A stretch of DNA of 64,000 nt from Undaria pinnatifida (GCA_012845835.1 JABAKD010000021.1:13394978-13458977), one strand, 5' to 3'; numbered from the stretch's first letter, positions 44,530 through 56,413 are shown. Notes: a model not told the origin generated them from the sequence alone. A program made the numbers and translations.

Positions 44530-44818
44530 ATGTCAAGGGCGTCAGTCGTGAGCTCGACCAAGTTTGGGTCAGCACTCATCTTTGCAATGTGCGTTGTTGG
44601 TACTTCTAATATACATGAGGGTGGTTTTTTTCTTCATGGGAGGGGTAACATTTTTTTTTTGTGAAAGAAAAAAAAATAGGCTAATATGTATAGTCTAGTC
44701 TATATAGTCTAGTCTGCATATATATTTTGTTTTTCTCCACTATTGATTGATGCCATTAGTATTGACATGAAAAAAAATTAGGACGTCAGCCGTGAGTTCG
44801 ACGAATTTCGGGTCAATA
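44530..44818 (+). repeat. GACGTCAGCCGTGAG repeat, copies 2 and 3
   Basis: Copy 2 at about 44533-44615 (GGGCGTCAGTCGTGAGCTCG, TTTGGGTCAGCACTCATC, TTGTTGGTACTT). Copy 3 at about 44781-44815 is cut by the next repeat. Confidence 0.5.
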
Positions 44819-44819
44819 T

Positions 44820-45240
44820 TTAATCCGTATCGTCTTAAGTTATGGGCCTTCCAATGGCCGTCACAAGATAGCGTAAAACTGCCCCAACACATTCACCAAG
44901 TTGCGTTCTCTCCCTAGTGCCATTTGATGATGCACTTGATATCCTCTATGAGCCCAATGCCGTCTTTAGTCAGTTTCTAGGGGTATGCTAGTATGATGTT
45001 TTTCTTTCTCATTTCCTCTCTTTTTTTCATCTTCTTCTTGTCTTTATTTTTCTTGCTTTTTTGGTCTTCTTTGGTTTTCCTTCCTTTCTTTTTCGTTTGT
45101 TTTTTTTCGCTTTCTTCTCTTATCTTTCCTTTCCTTTCTCCACTTGTTTGTTCTTTGTTTCTTTATTCCCAATTAACCTGCGTCTGTCGTGCGTATGCGT
45201 AGTAAAATATACAACGTGTAATATATTCTAAAAATTAAAA
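44820..45240. repeat. CTTTT-tract dispersed repeat, left part of interrupted copy
   Basis: Matches 32090-32745 (GGCCTTCCAATGGCCGTCAC and following words) with a shorter, more degenerate pyrimidine tract. The copy is split by the CACTCC element at 45243 and continues at 45712. Confidence 0.7.
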
Positions 45241-45242
45241 TA

Positions 45243-45711
45243 CACTCCAGCTAGCTGTGAGATCGAATATTTTGTCAAAACTCATCTTTGCAAGCCGTGT
45301 GTGATACTACGATCGCGCGTATTACGGTTTGTGTGTCTTCATTAAGGATATAGGTCGGCGACTCCCCTTGCAAGTACAGTGTAGCTGCCAGGGTCAACAG
45401 GGTGATGTTAGGCAGTATGTGCGCGGAAACTATAAAACCTGTTACTGAGGGGGACAAACTCTGAGAGCTGTGGAAGAAAATGCATCAGTTTATCAAGTGA
45501 ATCCTGTACGTCGAATATCCGGTGAGGGGAGGGCGGAGTTTTTATAGACGTGGGGGCCTGATTTTTATCAAAAGGGGGGCGGGAGAGGGGGAAAGCCGGG
45601 AAGGGCACGAGTGGGGCAGGTCTATTTGTGCGTGGAAACTAAATATGTTTCTTGTGGGGGAGGGGGAATGTGGCAGGGGGGGGGGCGGGGGCGGGGGGGG
45701 GGGGGGCTTGC
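45243..45711 (+). mobile_element. CACTCC-family element, copy g, inserted in a CTTTT repeat
   Basis: Starts CACTCCAGCTAGCTGTGAG. It contains the usual landmarks (GATCGCGCGTATTACGG, ACTATAAAACC, TTATCAAAAGGGGGGCGG) and ends with a 14-base G tract (45693-45706) and CTTGCG. The host repeat resumes with TAGACTTTCTTGGGTGGCAA. Comparison with the unfilled copy at 32740 places both edges to within about 10 bases. The right edge is a G-rich sequence, not an inverted CACTCC end. Confidence 0.7.
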
Positions 45712-45835
45712 GTTGTAGACTTTCTTGGGTGGCAAGCGGTAGAGTCGGGCGTTTTCCAGGCGCGAGTCATGGGATGTATGCGACGGCATAGACCTGGCAC
45801 ATTGTAGACCGAGTCCCGATTTCTTCTTTATTGTA
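45712..45835. repeat. CTTTT-tract dispersed repeat, right part
   Basis: TTTCTTGGGTGGCAAGCGGT, TTTTCCAGGCGCGAGT and CCTGGCACATTGTAGACCGA correspond to 32755-32845. Confidence 0.7.
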
Positions 45836-45848
45836 AAAAATGAAAATA

Positions 45849-46340
45849 CACTCCAGCTGTGAGATCGAATATTTTGTCGTAACCCATCTTGGCAAGCTGT
45901 GTGTGATACTCCGATCGCGCGTATTACGGTTTGTGTGTCCTCATTAAGGATATAGGTCGACGACTCCCCTTGCAACTACAGTGTAGCTATCAGGGTCAAC
46001 AGGGTGATGTTAGGCTGTCTGTGCGCGGAAACTATAAAACCCGTTTCTGAGGGGGACAAAATCTGACAGCTGTTGAAGGAAATGCATCAGTTTATCAAGT
46101 GACTCCTGTTGTCGAAAATCCGGTGAGGGGAGGGGGGAGTTGTTAAGGACGTGGGGGCCTGATTTTGATCAAAAGGGGGGGCTGGAGGGGGGGAAGGGGG
46201 GGGGGGGGCGGGGAGGGTGGGGCAGGTCAATTTGCGCGTGGAAACTAAATATTTTCCCGTGGCGGAGGGGAGGAATGTGGCTGGGGGGGCCGAAGGCGGG
46301 AGGAGAGGGCTTTAGGTCGCATATGGTGTTAAATCTTCAT
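45849..46340 (+). mobile_element. CACTCC-family element, copy h
   Basis: Starts CACTCCAGCTGTGAGATCG. Landmarks in order as in copy a: GATCGCGCGTATTACGG, ACTATAAAACCCG, TTGATCAAAAGGGGGG, G tract near 46195-46208, TTTAGGTCGCATATGGTG. The right end is not defined. Confidence 0.65.
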
Positions 46341-46529
46341 AATTTTTGTTGTACATGAATCGAAAGCTAGCATATTTTGAATATTATTTGTAGTTACCGT
46401 TATTTTCTGACTTCGCTAATTATAGGAATGAGATACGTATTGCCGAATACCAAAGGCGAGTTGATGTGGTCATGCATTGTTTGTCATCACCATCATACAG
46501 TTAACATTTTCTTATAATAAATAAAAGTA

Positions 46530-48180
46530 CATTCCAGCTGTGAGATCGAAGATTTCGTCGAAACTCATCTTTGCAAGCTGTGTGTGATACCCCGATCGCG
46601 CGTATTACGAGTTGTGTGTCCTCATTAAGGATATAGGTCGGCGACTCCCCTTCCTTACAACTACAGTGTAGCTATCAAGGTCAACGGGATGATTTTAGTC
46701 AGTCTGTGCGCGGAAACTATAAAACCCGTTTCTGATGGGGACAAAATCTGACAGCTGTGAAGGGAAATGTATCCTTTTATCAAGTGAATCTTGTAAGTCG
46801 AATAACCGGTGAGGGGGGTGGGGCGGAGTTTTGAAGGACGTGGGGGCCTGGTTTTGATCAAAAGCGAGCGGGTTTGGAGGGGGGGGAGGGGGGGGGGGGG
46901 AATGGGGCAATTTGTGCATCTCAGCTATAAATCCTTTCGAGGGGATAAATCTGACGGTTTTGGCACCAGTTTATTTTTTTTGGGGGGGGGGTTGGGGCTG
47001 GGGGAGGGTGGGGGAGGGTTGGGGCGGGGGGGGGGAGGGGGCGTGTGGGGCAGCTCAATATGTGCCTTGAAACTATACATTATTTTGAGGGGATAAATGT
47101 GAAGGTTTTAGAAATAATGCATCAGTTTATCATGTATATCCTGGGGTAAGTCGTGCAATCAGTGAATGAAGAAAGGGTGGAGTGTTCGAGGGGGTGGGGT
47201 TGGTATGGGTTGGGGGGAAGGTGGGGGGTGGGGGCGGGGGCGGGGCGGGGCGGGGGGGGGGGGGGGGGGATAGTTGAAAACTACGTCATGAATGGTCAGA
47301 AAGATAATGACGTGATATCAACTGCGTATAGGTGTATATTACTCAGGCCGATTTTGATTGTGAGTGGGGCGTTTGGACAAACTAGGCGGAAGGAGGGGGG
47401 AATCGGGGGACGGAGGGGCGGGGGGGGAGGGTTGGGTTTTTTCATGAACAAGAGGGGTCAAGGGAGGCGGAGTGGAGGGGGGGGGGGGGGGCGGGGAGCG
47501 GGACATTTCAATATGTGCGCGGAAACTATATATCCTCAAAGGGGACAAACCTGACGATTGAAGCAATAAGACATCCCTTTATATCATCTGGCTTGTAATG
47601 TTTACTATTCTAGAAGGTTTGATGTTAGATGCAGCATGCAACCCAGTGTTTAAGTGTAGTAAATAACGTGTTGAATCTTCATAATTTGTTGTTGTATGAT
47701 ACATGGATCGAAAGCTAGAATATTTTATAGAATATTTGTAGGTATCATTATTTCCTGACATCTCTAATTATAAGAAAGATATACGTAGTGTCAAATACAA
47801 CAGGCGAGTTGATGTGGTCATGCACTGGTTGTCACCATCATCATCATCATACAGTTACCATTGTTTTCTGACATCGCTAATTATACGAAAGAGATACCTA
47901 TTATTATTGCCAAATACAGCATGCGAGGTGATGAATGTGGCCTTGTACTGTCTCCGCCATTGAGCATTAGAGGGAGGGATGCGAATCGTCAGTTTTAAAG
48001 CAACGCTTGGTATACATGTGCTCAATTACGTAACCTCGTTAGTCATACTTGGTATACACGCGCTCAATTACGTTACCTCGTTAGTAATACTTCGCTTGGC
48101 ATAATAGGTTGGGGGGCGATCATGCAGATGGTATGCACGAAATACCCTACGTAATGGGTTGATAAGGTTGTTTACCGCAA
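46530..48180 (+). mobile_element. CACTCC-family long copy i
   Basis: Starts CATTCCAGCTGTGAGATCG. After the common 450 bp come repeated G-rich modules (G tract 47252-47269, another near 47481), the motif pair CTACGTCATG / ATAATGACGTGATATCAA at 47281-47320, then TGATGTTAGATGCAGCATGC, GATCGAAAGCTAGAATATTT and GCTCAATTACGTTACCTCG. The same order is found in copy k (56414-58413), so this is the long form of the family, about 1.6-2 kb. Noncoding. Confidence 0.65.
48005..48090 (+). repeat. Twofold tandem repeat, about 43 bp
   Basis: CTTGGTATACATGTGCTCAA, TTACGTAACCTCGTTAGTCA, then the same again with ACACGCGCTC. The corresponding tandem pair occurs in copy k at about 58285-58372. Confidence 0.7.
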
Positions 48181-48369
48181 TTTTAACACATCTGCCTGTG
48201 CTTTCTTTTCCAATATTTTTTTGTCACAAATAAATGTACGATTTCACGCCTACGATTTTACCTTGTCGATTTGGGGCTCTGCGGTCGTCAATTTTAAGTC
48301 AGAGGTACGTCCTACAAATACATCAGGCGAGGTGGGTATGTGATGTCATATATATGCGATGTCATCACT

Positions 48370-48840
48370 ATTGATCGCGAGGGTGATTTAACTTCGTGAG
48401 GTCAATGGCACTGTGTTTCGTAGAGGTCGTCTCAGCAGGGTATGTGATGGGTCGGCGGTGTGGTTTATCGCAATTTTATCAGGTCTGCTTGTGCTTCCTC
48501 TTCAACTTATTTTTGTCTCAAATGTATGATTTCACGTCGATCATTTTAACCGTGCCGCTGTGGGGCTCTGAGGTCGCCAATTCTAAGACAGAGATACATC
48601 TTACAAATACAGCAGTTGAGGTGGGCATGCAACGTCATAAATATGCGATGTCACTACTATTGAACGCGAGGGTGACTTTACTTCGTCAGGCATATGCTAC
48701 TGCGTTTCGTAAAGGTTGTCTCACGTGGACATGCGATGTCACCACTATTGAACGCGAGGGTGACTTTACTTCGTTAGGCACATTCCACTGCGTTTGGAAT
48801 GGTAGAAGTTGTCAGGCAATCATGTAAGCGGACGGAGGCA
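48370..48840 (+). repeat. Degenerate tandem repeat
   Basis: GAACGCGAGGGTGACTTTAC followed by TTCGT.AGGCA recurs at about 48663 and 48748, with a weaker version at 48375. Also repeated are CGATGTCAC.ACTATTGA and ACTGCGTTTCGTAAAGGTTG. It includes a 143-codon frame without motifs. Confidence 0.55.
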
Positions 48841-49599
48841 CGAAATACCCTGCGTAATAAGTTGGTCGTGTGGTTTACCGCAGTGTTAACATCCCTTTCT
48901 GTACTTACTTTTCACATTATTATAAACTATAGTGTACGCTTATACGTCCTGTTTTCTCCCCACTGTCGTCGAATATGTTGTAGTCCTGTAGATGTCGCGT
49001 CCATGTTTGGTTCTCTTGTTAGTGGTGTTCATGAAAACATGCCCTAACATGTAGTAGATGATCGCTGAGTGGTGTTCCTTTCCTTTACATCAAGCCAGGT
49101 AGTTATATATGCCAACGCAACCGCTTGTTTGAAAAACGACGAAGAAATTCCTCACACACCTGACACAGAGAAGACGCGCCCGAAGATTGTTTAGTATACC
49201 GACGGTCAGGAACAGGTTATCGAGCAGCGCACTTGATTTTTACTACCGCTCCTCACTCCACCTAAGACACTACGGGCATGCGTTGGACCCAGTTCGCTGA
49301 TGCCCGAAACCAATTGCAAAGGAGGTAATGTGGTCGGCGAATGCTGTAATGATATGCGCTGCTTCGATTACCTCGTCTCTCGTTCTGTTTGTTCTTGCGT
49401 TCTTGATGAACCTGTCATTTGGCAAGGAGCAGTTGTGACGCATATTTAGGTTTGTGTAAAGACTTTATGTGGACTATGTAATGTTTCTGACTCGTAAAGA
49501 CCTCAATTTGGAACCTAGGGTATATGGGTTCCATCTTTCGACTGGTGTTCGTATGCGGACGTATATATGGTTATAGTGTGTCGTGTGTCCGCGTGGTTT

Positions 49600-49980
49600 T
49601 TGTTTCGCGTATGTTTTGGTTGATATTCTAGACATGATCATCGTATTGTTTCAAAGTGGTGCTTTCGGCGTTTTTGATGCTACACGTATGTGTTTTGGTG
49701 TATGTTCTAGACTTTGTTATCGTGTTGTTTCGGAGCGGTATTTTCGAATACATGTTATTTTGTAACCACGTAGTTTTTGCTACACGTGTACGTTTTGGTT
49801 GATGTTCTAGGTTTCGTTATCGTATTGTATCAGGGTGGTGTTTTCGAATACATATTATTTTGTCTTGTTTGTTTCGCAACCACGTGGCTTTTTCTACTCC
49901 TACTTCTTGTTTCATGTTCCAGACTTCATTATCGTAATGTATCAGAATCGTGTTTCCGAATATATATTGGTGTACAGTGG
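49600..49980 (+). repeat. About 100 bp degenerate tandem repeat, about four units
   Basis: Each unit has TTTTGGTTGATGTTCTAG, TTATCGTATTGTATCAG, TGGTGTTTTCGAATACAT and often AACCACGTGG...GCTACACGTGT. Units begin near 49613, 49693, 49793 and 49908. Confidence 0.65.
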
Positions 49981-49982
49981 TT

Positions 49983-50008
49983 GGGGGGGGGGGGGGGGGG
50001 GGGGGGGG
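49983..50008 (+). repeat. 26-base G tract
   Basis: An uninterrupted G run followed after two A by another nine G. It is one of the longest homopolymer G tracts in the window. Confidence 0.95.
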
Positions 50009-50519
50009 AAGGGGGGGGGCTGTTGTATGTATCTGCAAAACGTTTTTTTGTACGCCGAGGAAACTGCTTCGGGGGGCCCAAAACGAAGAAGCGAGGGATG
50101 TGTATGGGAATTTCAACGTTCCCCCTCGCGGCTTTTGTCAGGTATGGTTGAATGCATATTTATCCCTGAAGATAGACATGCAGTAACCAGCCTTGACAAC
50201 TATGGGTTGTAGCGGTATCATAATGCACTTATGATACCGTTACTCTTCGTAGTTCGTCTATGTGTGTATTATTTATTTCGCTACACGGTGTGTTTTGAAT
50301 CGAAATACGGAGTGAGGCTAGGGTTTAAGCAAATATGGGGGAGGGGGAGGGGGGAGGGGGTAAAGGGGAGGGGGGGGGACAGGGGGGGGGGGGGATTTGA
50401 CAGGAAAGCGTTGGTATGTGTAGGTAGTCTGCTCTTTGAGTATCCCGTCATGTTGGTGGAGTATCCCGTCATGTTGGTGGGTGACATGAGATGAGTTGTG
50501 GGAGGTTTGGGGATGTTTT

Positions 50520-50900
50520 GGTGACTCCACTTGCAACTACAGTGTAGCTATCCGGGTCAACAGGGTGATGTTAGTCAGTCTGTGGACGGAAACTATAAAA
50601 TTTGTGGAAGGTAATGCATCAGTTTATCAAGTGAAGTGTGTAAGTCCATTATCTGGTGAGGGAAGGGTGTGGGGGGAGGGGGGGGGGGGGGGGAGCGGGG
50701 GAAGGGTGTGAATTGCAGCAGCGGGATCTCCAGCACGTGGAAGTGTTCAATACTCTGGCGGATTTCGATGTGGGTCGTTTGAAGGAAAGTGCGAGATGCA
50801 TTCAGGCGTTATTTGGACTCAGTAACGTTCGTTGTTTCCGTGGACATACCATGTTTTGGCAGAATTTTTGGCGTTGTTTATTTCCTGAAATATTTCGGTT
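50520..50900 (+). repeat. CACTCC-family copy j, left end missing
   Basis: Begins inside the element at GTGACTCCACTTGCAACTAC. It keeps AACTATAAAATTTG (TATA box), ATGCATCAGTTTATCAAGTG and a G tract at about 50676-50692, then GCAGCAGCGGGAT and TGGCGGATTTCGATGTGGG as in copies a and k. Confidence 0.6.
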
Positions 50901-51515
50901 CTAGGTAGTGTGTTTGATATGTACGTCATGAATGTATGTTTTGCGTTGGTATAGTTGAGAAACTTGGTTATAATTTACATTCCTCACTCGACGTCGTCGA
51001 GAAGACAAATTAATCCATACATAACAATGTTATTTGTGAAAACGTTTTTGTAATCCTCAGATGTTAAATAAAGACGTTGTAACCTTCGAACGTAGGTTGA
51101 ACACCTCCATGCTTATATACACCCTCTTTTCAACCCACAAATACCCAGTACTCGACATGCACAGTCCATACTCACTTCCACACTCATATGTACCCGCTTC
51201 CCAACCCACACACATCCAAATGTAGACGCATCTTCCGAATGACTTGAATAAACATGCCCGCACACATTGTTTATTCAGGTACGACGTTGCATTACGCTCT
51301 CAGACTCTAATGTCTACGGCTATGCTTACGTGACTACGTTTCCACTTATCCACGAAAATACCCTCCCCCTTTCCATAACTCTTATATCGATCTATTCCCC
51401 TAAACGGTGGTTGTTCATTCCTCTATGACACTTTGTAAAAAAACACGTTTGAGGGACGGGCGAAGTGGCCATTCCCATAAATCATGTATAACTTCTGCAA
51501 TTTGATCGCTCATTC
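50901..51515. other. No recognised feature
   Basis: AT-rich sequence between the repeat and the reverse transcriptase remnant. It may include the 3' part of that element, but no tail or end signal is visible. Confidence 0.35.
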
Positions 51516-54119
51516 CTAAAAATCATGTAACGTACAAAGACGCACCCACTCATCACTCAGCAGTCTATCATGCCCGGGTGCTTGACCTTCCCTTTCGATA
51601 CATTTCCAAACTCCTTCAGTGACCAACCACCAACTCTTCTCACGTACAACCGGGTCATGCACTCTTTTAATAGTCGGCTTTATTGGTGAGTTTTTGAAAA
51701 ATGTTTTGCGGAATTTGTGGAGTTTGTTCCTCAAACGTTCCTTGGCATAACCATGTCTATTTATGTCCGTCATCAAATTAGCAGCTGGTACTTGGAAGAA
51801 ATGGATTTCCGAGCACCTAATTGCAAATCGACAAAGTTGGCGATGGAGGGTCGGATACAAACACTTTTTTGATAATCGTGTTTCAATGTGGGGGTATCTA
51901 CGGTACTGCTTCAGTGTCTCCATGTGATCCCGCTTATCATACATTCGAATTTGCGACACTCCAGGAGTACTTTGAAGAATTTCCATATCCAGGAAATGCA
52001 CTATTTGCCCTCTTTGTTCCTTGGTGATAGATACAGGGTTCGCAACCTGCTCACCCTCGTCATCCAGGATGTGTTCTGGGTACATTCCACCATACACCCC
52101 CCCCTCCCCTCCTTCCTGCTTAATAATTTGTTCAGATGTAGGACATTTCCTACTTGATAAGCCTGGTGCTACCGTAAGTATGCCATCTATGAATCTTTCA
52201 GTGTTACTGCCGTACTGTTCAATAAACTCTAAAGGGTAAAGAGGTTCAATGCTGTTTCTCGTATCGAGCAAATATCTATTTATTTATCATAGTTTTTAAG
52301 AAATTGAGTTCATGCATGAACGCAAAATCGTTCGCTAAATCGGGTGCGGGTGCAGTGCCCATGAATATGCCCGATGGTTGCTTATATATCGCTCCTCCAA
52401 ATTGTACAAACCCTTCGTCTAATACGAAGTTAATCCATTCACACAGTTTAGCTTGACCAACATTAACTACGCTTTTGTTGTTGGCCGTTTCATTATTATT
52501 TCCAGGAGGGTTGAGAGACCAGTATTTTTTTTTATCTTTGGTTTCTTTTCATTGGTTTTGAACCCATACTTGATGTACATCGATTTGGAACCGTCTTTTG
52601 CTTCTTGGTACGTGAATACCAAGTCCAGTAACTCGCCCATGATACGTTTAAGACATTTGACCGGATCGTTAGTGTACATGGCTACATAATCAAAAGTTTC
52701 CAGGTGGTGAGGCAGTCCGTTTTTTGCCATTGCTGCTTTGTGGTCCAAATATTTCATAACATCTACTATCTCAGCCCCACCAGACGTAATCCAACACGTG
52801 TTTGCAACCAAACCGACACGAATACATTATTCACACCACAAGGCATCTAGTACTGGTCTGATGCCAACGAGTACTGCATTTACATCTTAGCTATGCCTTC
52901 TGTGGTTGTGCCACATCACGCTGTGATACCCCGGAAAGCTGGGATCGCTTTGTGTAATTTGGGCATAAGATATCTAACCGGTATCTGCGTAGAGTACCTT
53001 TTGACATACTTGTGTTTGTGTGGATTTTGAGGATCTTGAATTTTAACCATGACCATCGGTATCGGTAAATATTCCTTCAGCAAAAAATATGTAATTTGCC
53101 TCGTCGTGATTTTTTCTATGAGGTCTGGGAACAATTCACTCTCAACTCGTGTATATCCTGGACCACTTAACTCTGCTGTGGTTACTCTCGCATAACAGGC
53201 TTTGCACATGACGCTCAAGCGGTTTGCTGCTTTGTCAACTTTGGTGATAACGACACTTTTATGCGCCTGTTTGAATGCGTGTCTGGCTGCCGAAATGTCG
53301 TTGTTGCCTGTTATTACTGGACGTGTTTCAGCAGCATCTTCTGCGTATTCTAAACACCTGCGTATTTCTTCAATTAGCGTGTTCCTCCAGTCTAAAGTAT
53401 CCACGTAGTTCATTGCTAAGTTGCTGCAGATCTCGGCTACATGTTCCTCTATGGCCGTGACCAATTGCACATAAAATTGGGCTGTATGCTTCTCCTCCGC
53501 ATGATCTAATCTAAACCCGGCCTGCAATTTAAGTATGGCTTCAGCATCTTTTTGATTAAAGCACTCTGCATCTGTTGTTAATTCACAGAGGGGAACATCC
53601 TTAAATACGTACGGCATACTTAGACCATCTAGAATCCTCGCTAATACACTGAAAATCCTCGTTGATGTCGGGTGCTACGGCGCTTGCATTGAGGAAGAAA
53701 AAATCCAAGGTCTGGCCATACTTGAAACATGGAATTGTTTCCATAATACTCTCCCGAAACCCAACGCATACAGGGGGTATCCTATTTAATATATTTGGCC
53801 GCATCAGTAATCCGCGCAGAGGGACTACATTGACAATCTCACTACTACTGAATCCCATGACGATTACCTTACGTTCTCTCACCGGTTGCACCAAAGGCGT
53901 CGGGAACGAGCTCAAGTAGCGTTTCCTGAGAATATTGAAAGCCTTTTGGACGTTAAGGGGAATGCCGTTTTGTCCTATGTACTTGATCATGCGGAGCAAG
54001 TTTCTGGGGGCCAGGTGCAAAATGTACGAATCCACCAAGTGTGGTCTATTATTAACAAGTCCGGCAAAGTACTTCATCCTACGCTGCCAGTCTCTAGACA
54101 GAAACACCCGCCCATTCAT
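51516..54119 (-). pseudogene. Penelope-like reverse transcriptase, multiply frameshifted
   Basis: Minus-strand order: an N-terminal region without named motif (54119-53601); then FRLDHAEEKHTAQFYVQLV, HKSVVITKVDKAANRLSVM and RYLMPKLHKAIPAFRGITA (53617-52916), the finger region of Penelope-type RTs. After two stops comes motif A as DYVAMYTNDP (52811-52467), then motif B as AIYKQPSGIFMGTAPAPDLA (about 52395). Motif C is TERFIDGILTV (about 52190), where the usual D-D is D-G. The end FLDMEILQSTPG and the following region match the thumb. No GIY-YIG endonuclease is visible. Stops, at least three frame changes and the altered catalytic pair make it dead. RT identity is firm; assignment to Penelope-like rather than another non-LTR group is by motif style. 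Confidence 0.7.
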
Positions 54120-54289
54120 TGTGCGTTATCTTTGTAATACGCGATTTGTGCCTAGAGCGTCTGACCCGTCTAATCCCAAAGCCATGTGTTGGTATCTGCG
54201 GGAGTTGTCGCTTGGCGATTTCCCTACGTGTATTGTATCCTTTTACGCGTGTGTGCAATCGGTTATTCCATGAGTTTTCTCTTTCTCGC

Positions 54290-54445
54290 CAATGGAGTCT
54301 GACATCGATAATTATACGAAATACATAGGTATTGTCAAATACAACATGCGAGGTGATTTATGTGGCCATGCAATGCTGTCTCCGCCATTGAGCACTAGAA
54401 GAAGAAGAAATAAATGTGCATTGTCAGTTTTTTAAGGAACTTTTT
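54290..54445 (+). repeat. Fragment of the CACTCC-family long form
   Basis: TAATTATACGAAATACATAG, AACATGCGAGGTGATTTATG and GCTGTCTCCGCCATTGAGCA match 47880-47965 and 58145-58250. It lies just upstream of the reverse transcriptase start on its strand. Confidence 0.6.
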
Positions 54446-54459
54446 TACGTTTCTGGTGG

Positions 54460-54640
54460 AGGCATGAATTGCGTCAGCTGTGATACATGCGTGTACCACC
54501 TTGGGTTGTTCGTGTTTTTCACTAGGGATATTCCTCAGCTCCACAGTGGCTGGAACCTGTCCTGTGACCACAGACTAGATTATGCGAGCTAATGTGAGAA
54601 CAACAACAACAACAACAACAACTGCAACAACAACCACAGC

Positions 54641-54717
<77 letters not shown>

Positions 54718-54760
54718 CCACAACAACAACAACAACAACAACAACACAACGTATAAGTTG
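54460..54760 (+). repeat. (CAA)n-tailed dispersed repeat, copy 2
   Basis: GAGGCATGAATTGCGTCAGC through AATGTGAGAACAACAAC as at 32865-33020, ending in an uninterrupted-looking CAA tract of about 150 bp with a few CCA/TGC variants. It lacks the copia insertion seen in the other copy. Confidence 0.8.
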
Positions 54761-55985
54761 CAAAAAATTCCAAGTTCCACGTACAAACCGTTTGTTTTAA
54801 ACGTCCATCAAGTTACAATACCTTGCTACCCCCCCTTGATTGCGAGAGAGCCCGCCGTGGGTGGACACCGCACCACCATCGTAGGCTGTGCCTACCCGAC
54901 GCTGCTAGCGTAAAAATGCACTTAATCGGCGTCTGGCTGTCTGCCGGAACACGAGTCTGTCAAAGAAACTCGAGACATGTTGCAGAGGGGTAGAAACCTG
55001 ACCCCCCTTGTAGCATATTCCCGCGGTATTTTTCCTGCGGTATTTCCACGGGAATAAGAAACGAGACCGGTCCCTTTAAAAATCGCAATTCCTGTACCCA
55101 TCCAAACCGTGCCCAACCAAATGACCTATTTCCATTCCCATCCTAAGTCGTACCCACGGAATCATATCTCGTTGATCCCACCAAACCAAATCCCGTGAAT
55201 AGTAATGTCGAATTTCCGTGGATTTCAGTTCCCATCCTACCATGTACACAGCGCAAGTATTGTATTCCCATAACCGTACGGGAACGCAAAACCATTTCCG
55301 ATATACATGTAAACAAAAATGTATGGTGTTGAAGTACTACGTACACACAGGTAACACACAGATAACTGAGACGACTGTCTTGAACCTACAGTAGCCTGAG
55401 GCCATGAGTCCGATTCTCTCTCTCGTAGTGTTGGTAATCAACTTAAAAAACATGTTGCTTCTATTATTGCTTTTCAAACTTGGAGATAAATTTGTTAGTA
55501 AAGCATGCTAGTCGCATATTTAAGCAAGTAGCGTGATTGACCAGGTTTACATGAAGTTGCGTAGATATGAATGCTAATTTTGTACTCGCAGATAAATTAT
55601 CATATATTTTAGGAAGTGGAAGGCGTTTCCTTGGCGGGATCAGCACTCGCCACACGTTCACCACCCACAGCTCGCAAACAGCGAACCAGCGCACAGCCGT
55701 AGCACAGCACAGCACAGCACACGTCGAACAGAACACAGGTACCGGGCCACACCGTAGACGTGCGTTCGGTGTTCGGTTTCGTCGATTCGTGTCATTAGTG
55801 GTGCCGGGCAGAACACTACCATCGACGAGCGTCTCCGTATGCTGCCAGCCCGACGGTGGAGTACTGATAGCCCCATGAAGGAGGCTTCGTATTCTTGTCG
55901 TAAGAGAGACAGAAACAGATTCATGCGGTGCTGGTTAGTTTTGCTATCGAACATTCAGTATTGAGAGGGAGATACATGGCAAACG
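54761..55985. other. No recognised gene
   Basis: 54985-55270 is rich in CCCAT, CCGTGG and GTACC words and may be an old nonautonomous element. A CAGCA run is at 55700-55722. No coding motif. Confidence 0.35.
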
Positions 55986-55989
55986 ACGA

Positions 55990-56395
55990 ACATATGTGGA
56001 TATAATCAAAATCTGCCAGAGTAGTAAACACTACCAGCCAGCTGATATCATCTCATTATCCATCTAGCCATCCATTATGTAGCTCCAACTCATCTCCCCC
56101 CCCCCCCCCCCCCCTTATTCCCCGCCCAGTTCGTTCCAACGCCCCACTTACAATCACAATCGGCCAGAGTAATAAACACTTCTAAGCAATTGATATCACG
56201 TCATTATCTTTCTAGCCATCCATGACGTAGCTTTCGTTTATCCCCTCTCCCCCCCTCCTTCTCCACCCTCCGCACGATCGTCTAGACCCGGCACCGCGCG
56301 TATAGCAAGCCCCTACATATATGATTAGTACGCGCGATAGGAGAATTACACACAATGTTGCGAAGATCAGTGTCGACCAAATCAGTGATTTAATA
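55990..56395 (-). mobile_element. CACTCC-family relative, minus orientation
   Basis: Its complement reads TTTGGTCGACACTGATCTTC, GCAACATTGTGTGTAA, GGGGCTTGCTATACGCGCGG, then ATAATGACGTGATATCAATT (56185-56205 on plus), matching copy b step by step. It contains a 19-base C tract (56096-56114), the equivalent of the G tracts in plus copies. It stands head to head with copy k across an AT-rich spacer. Confidence 0.6.
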
Positions 56396-56413
56396 GTATA
56401 AAAAATGAAAATA

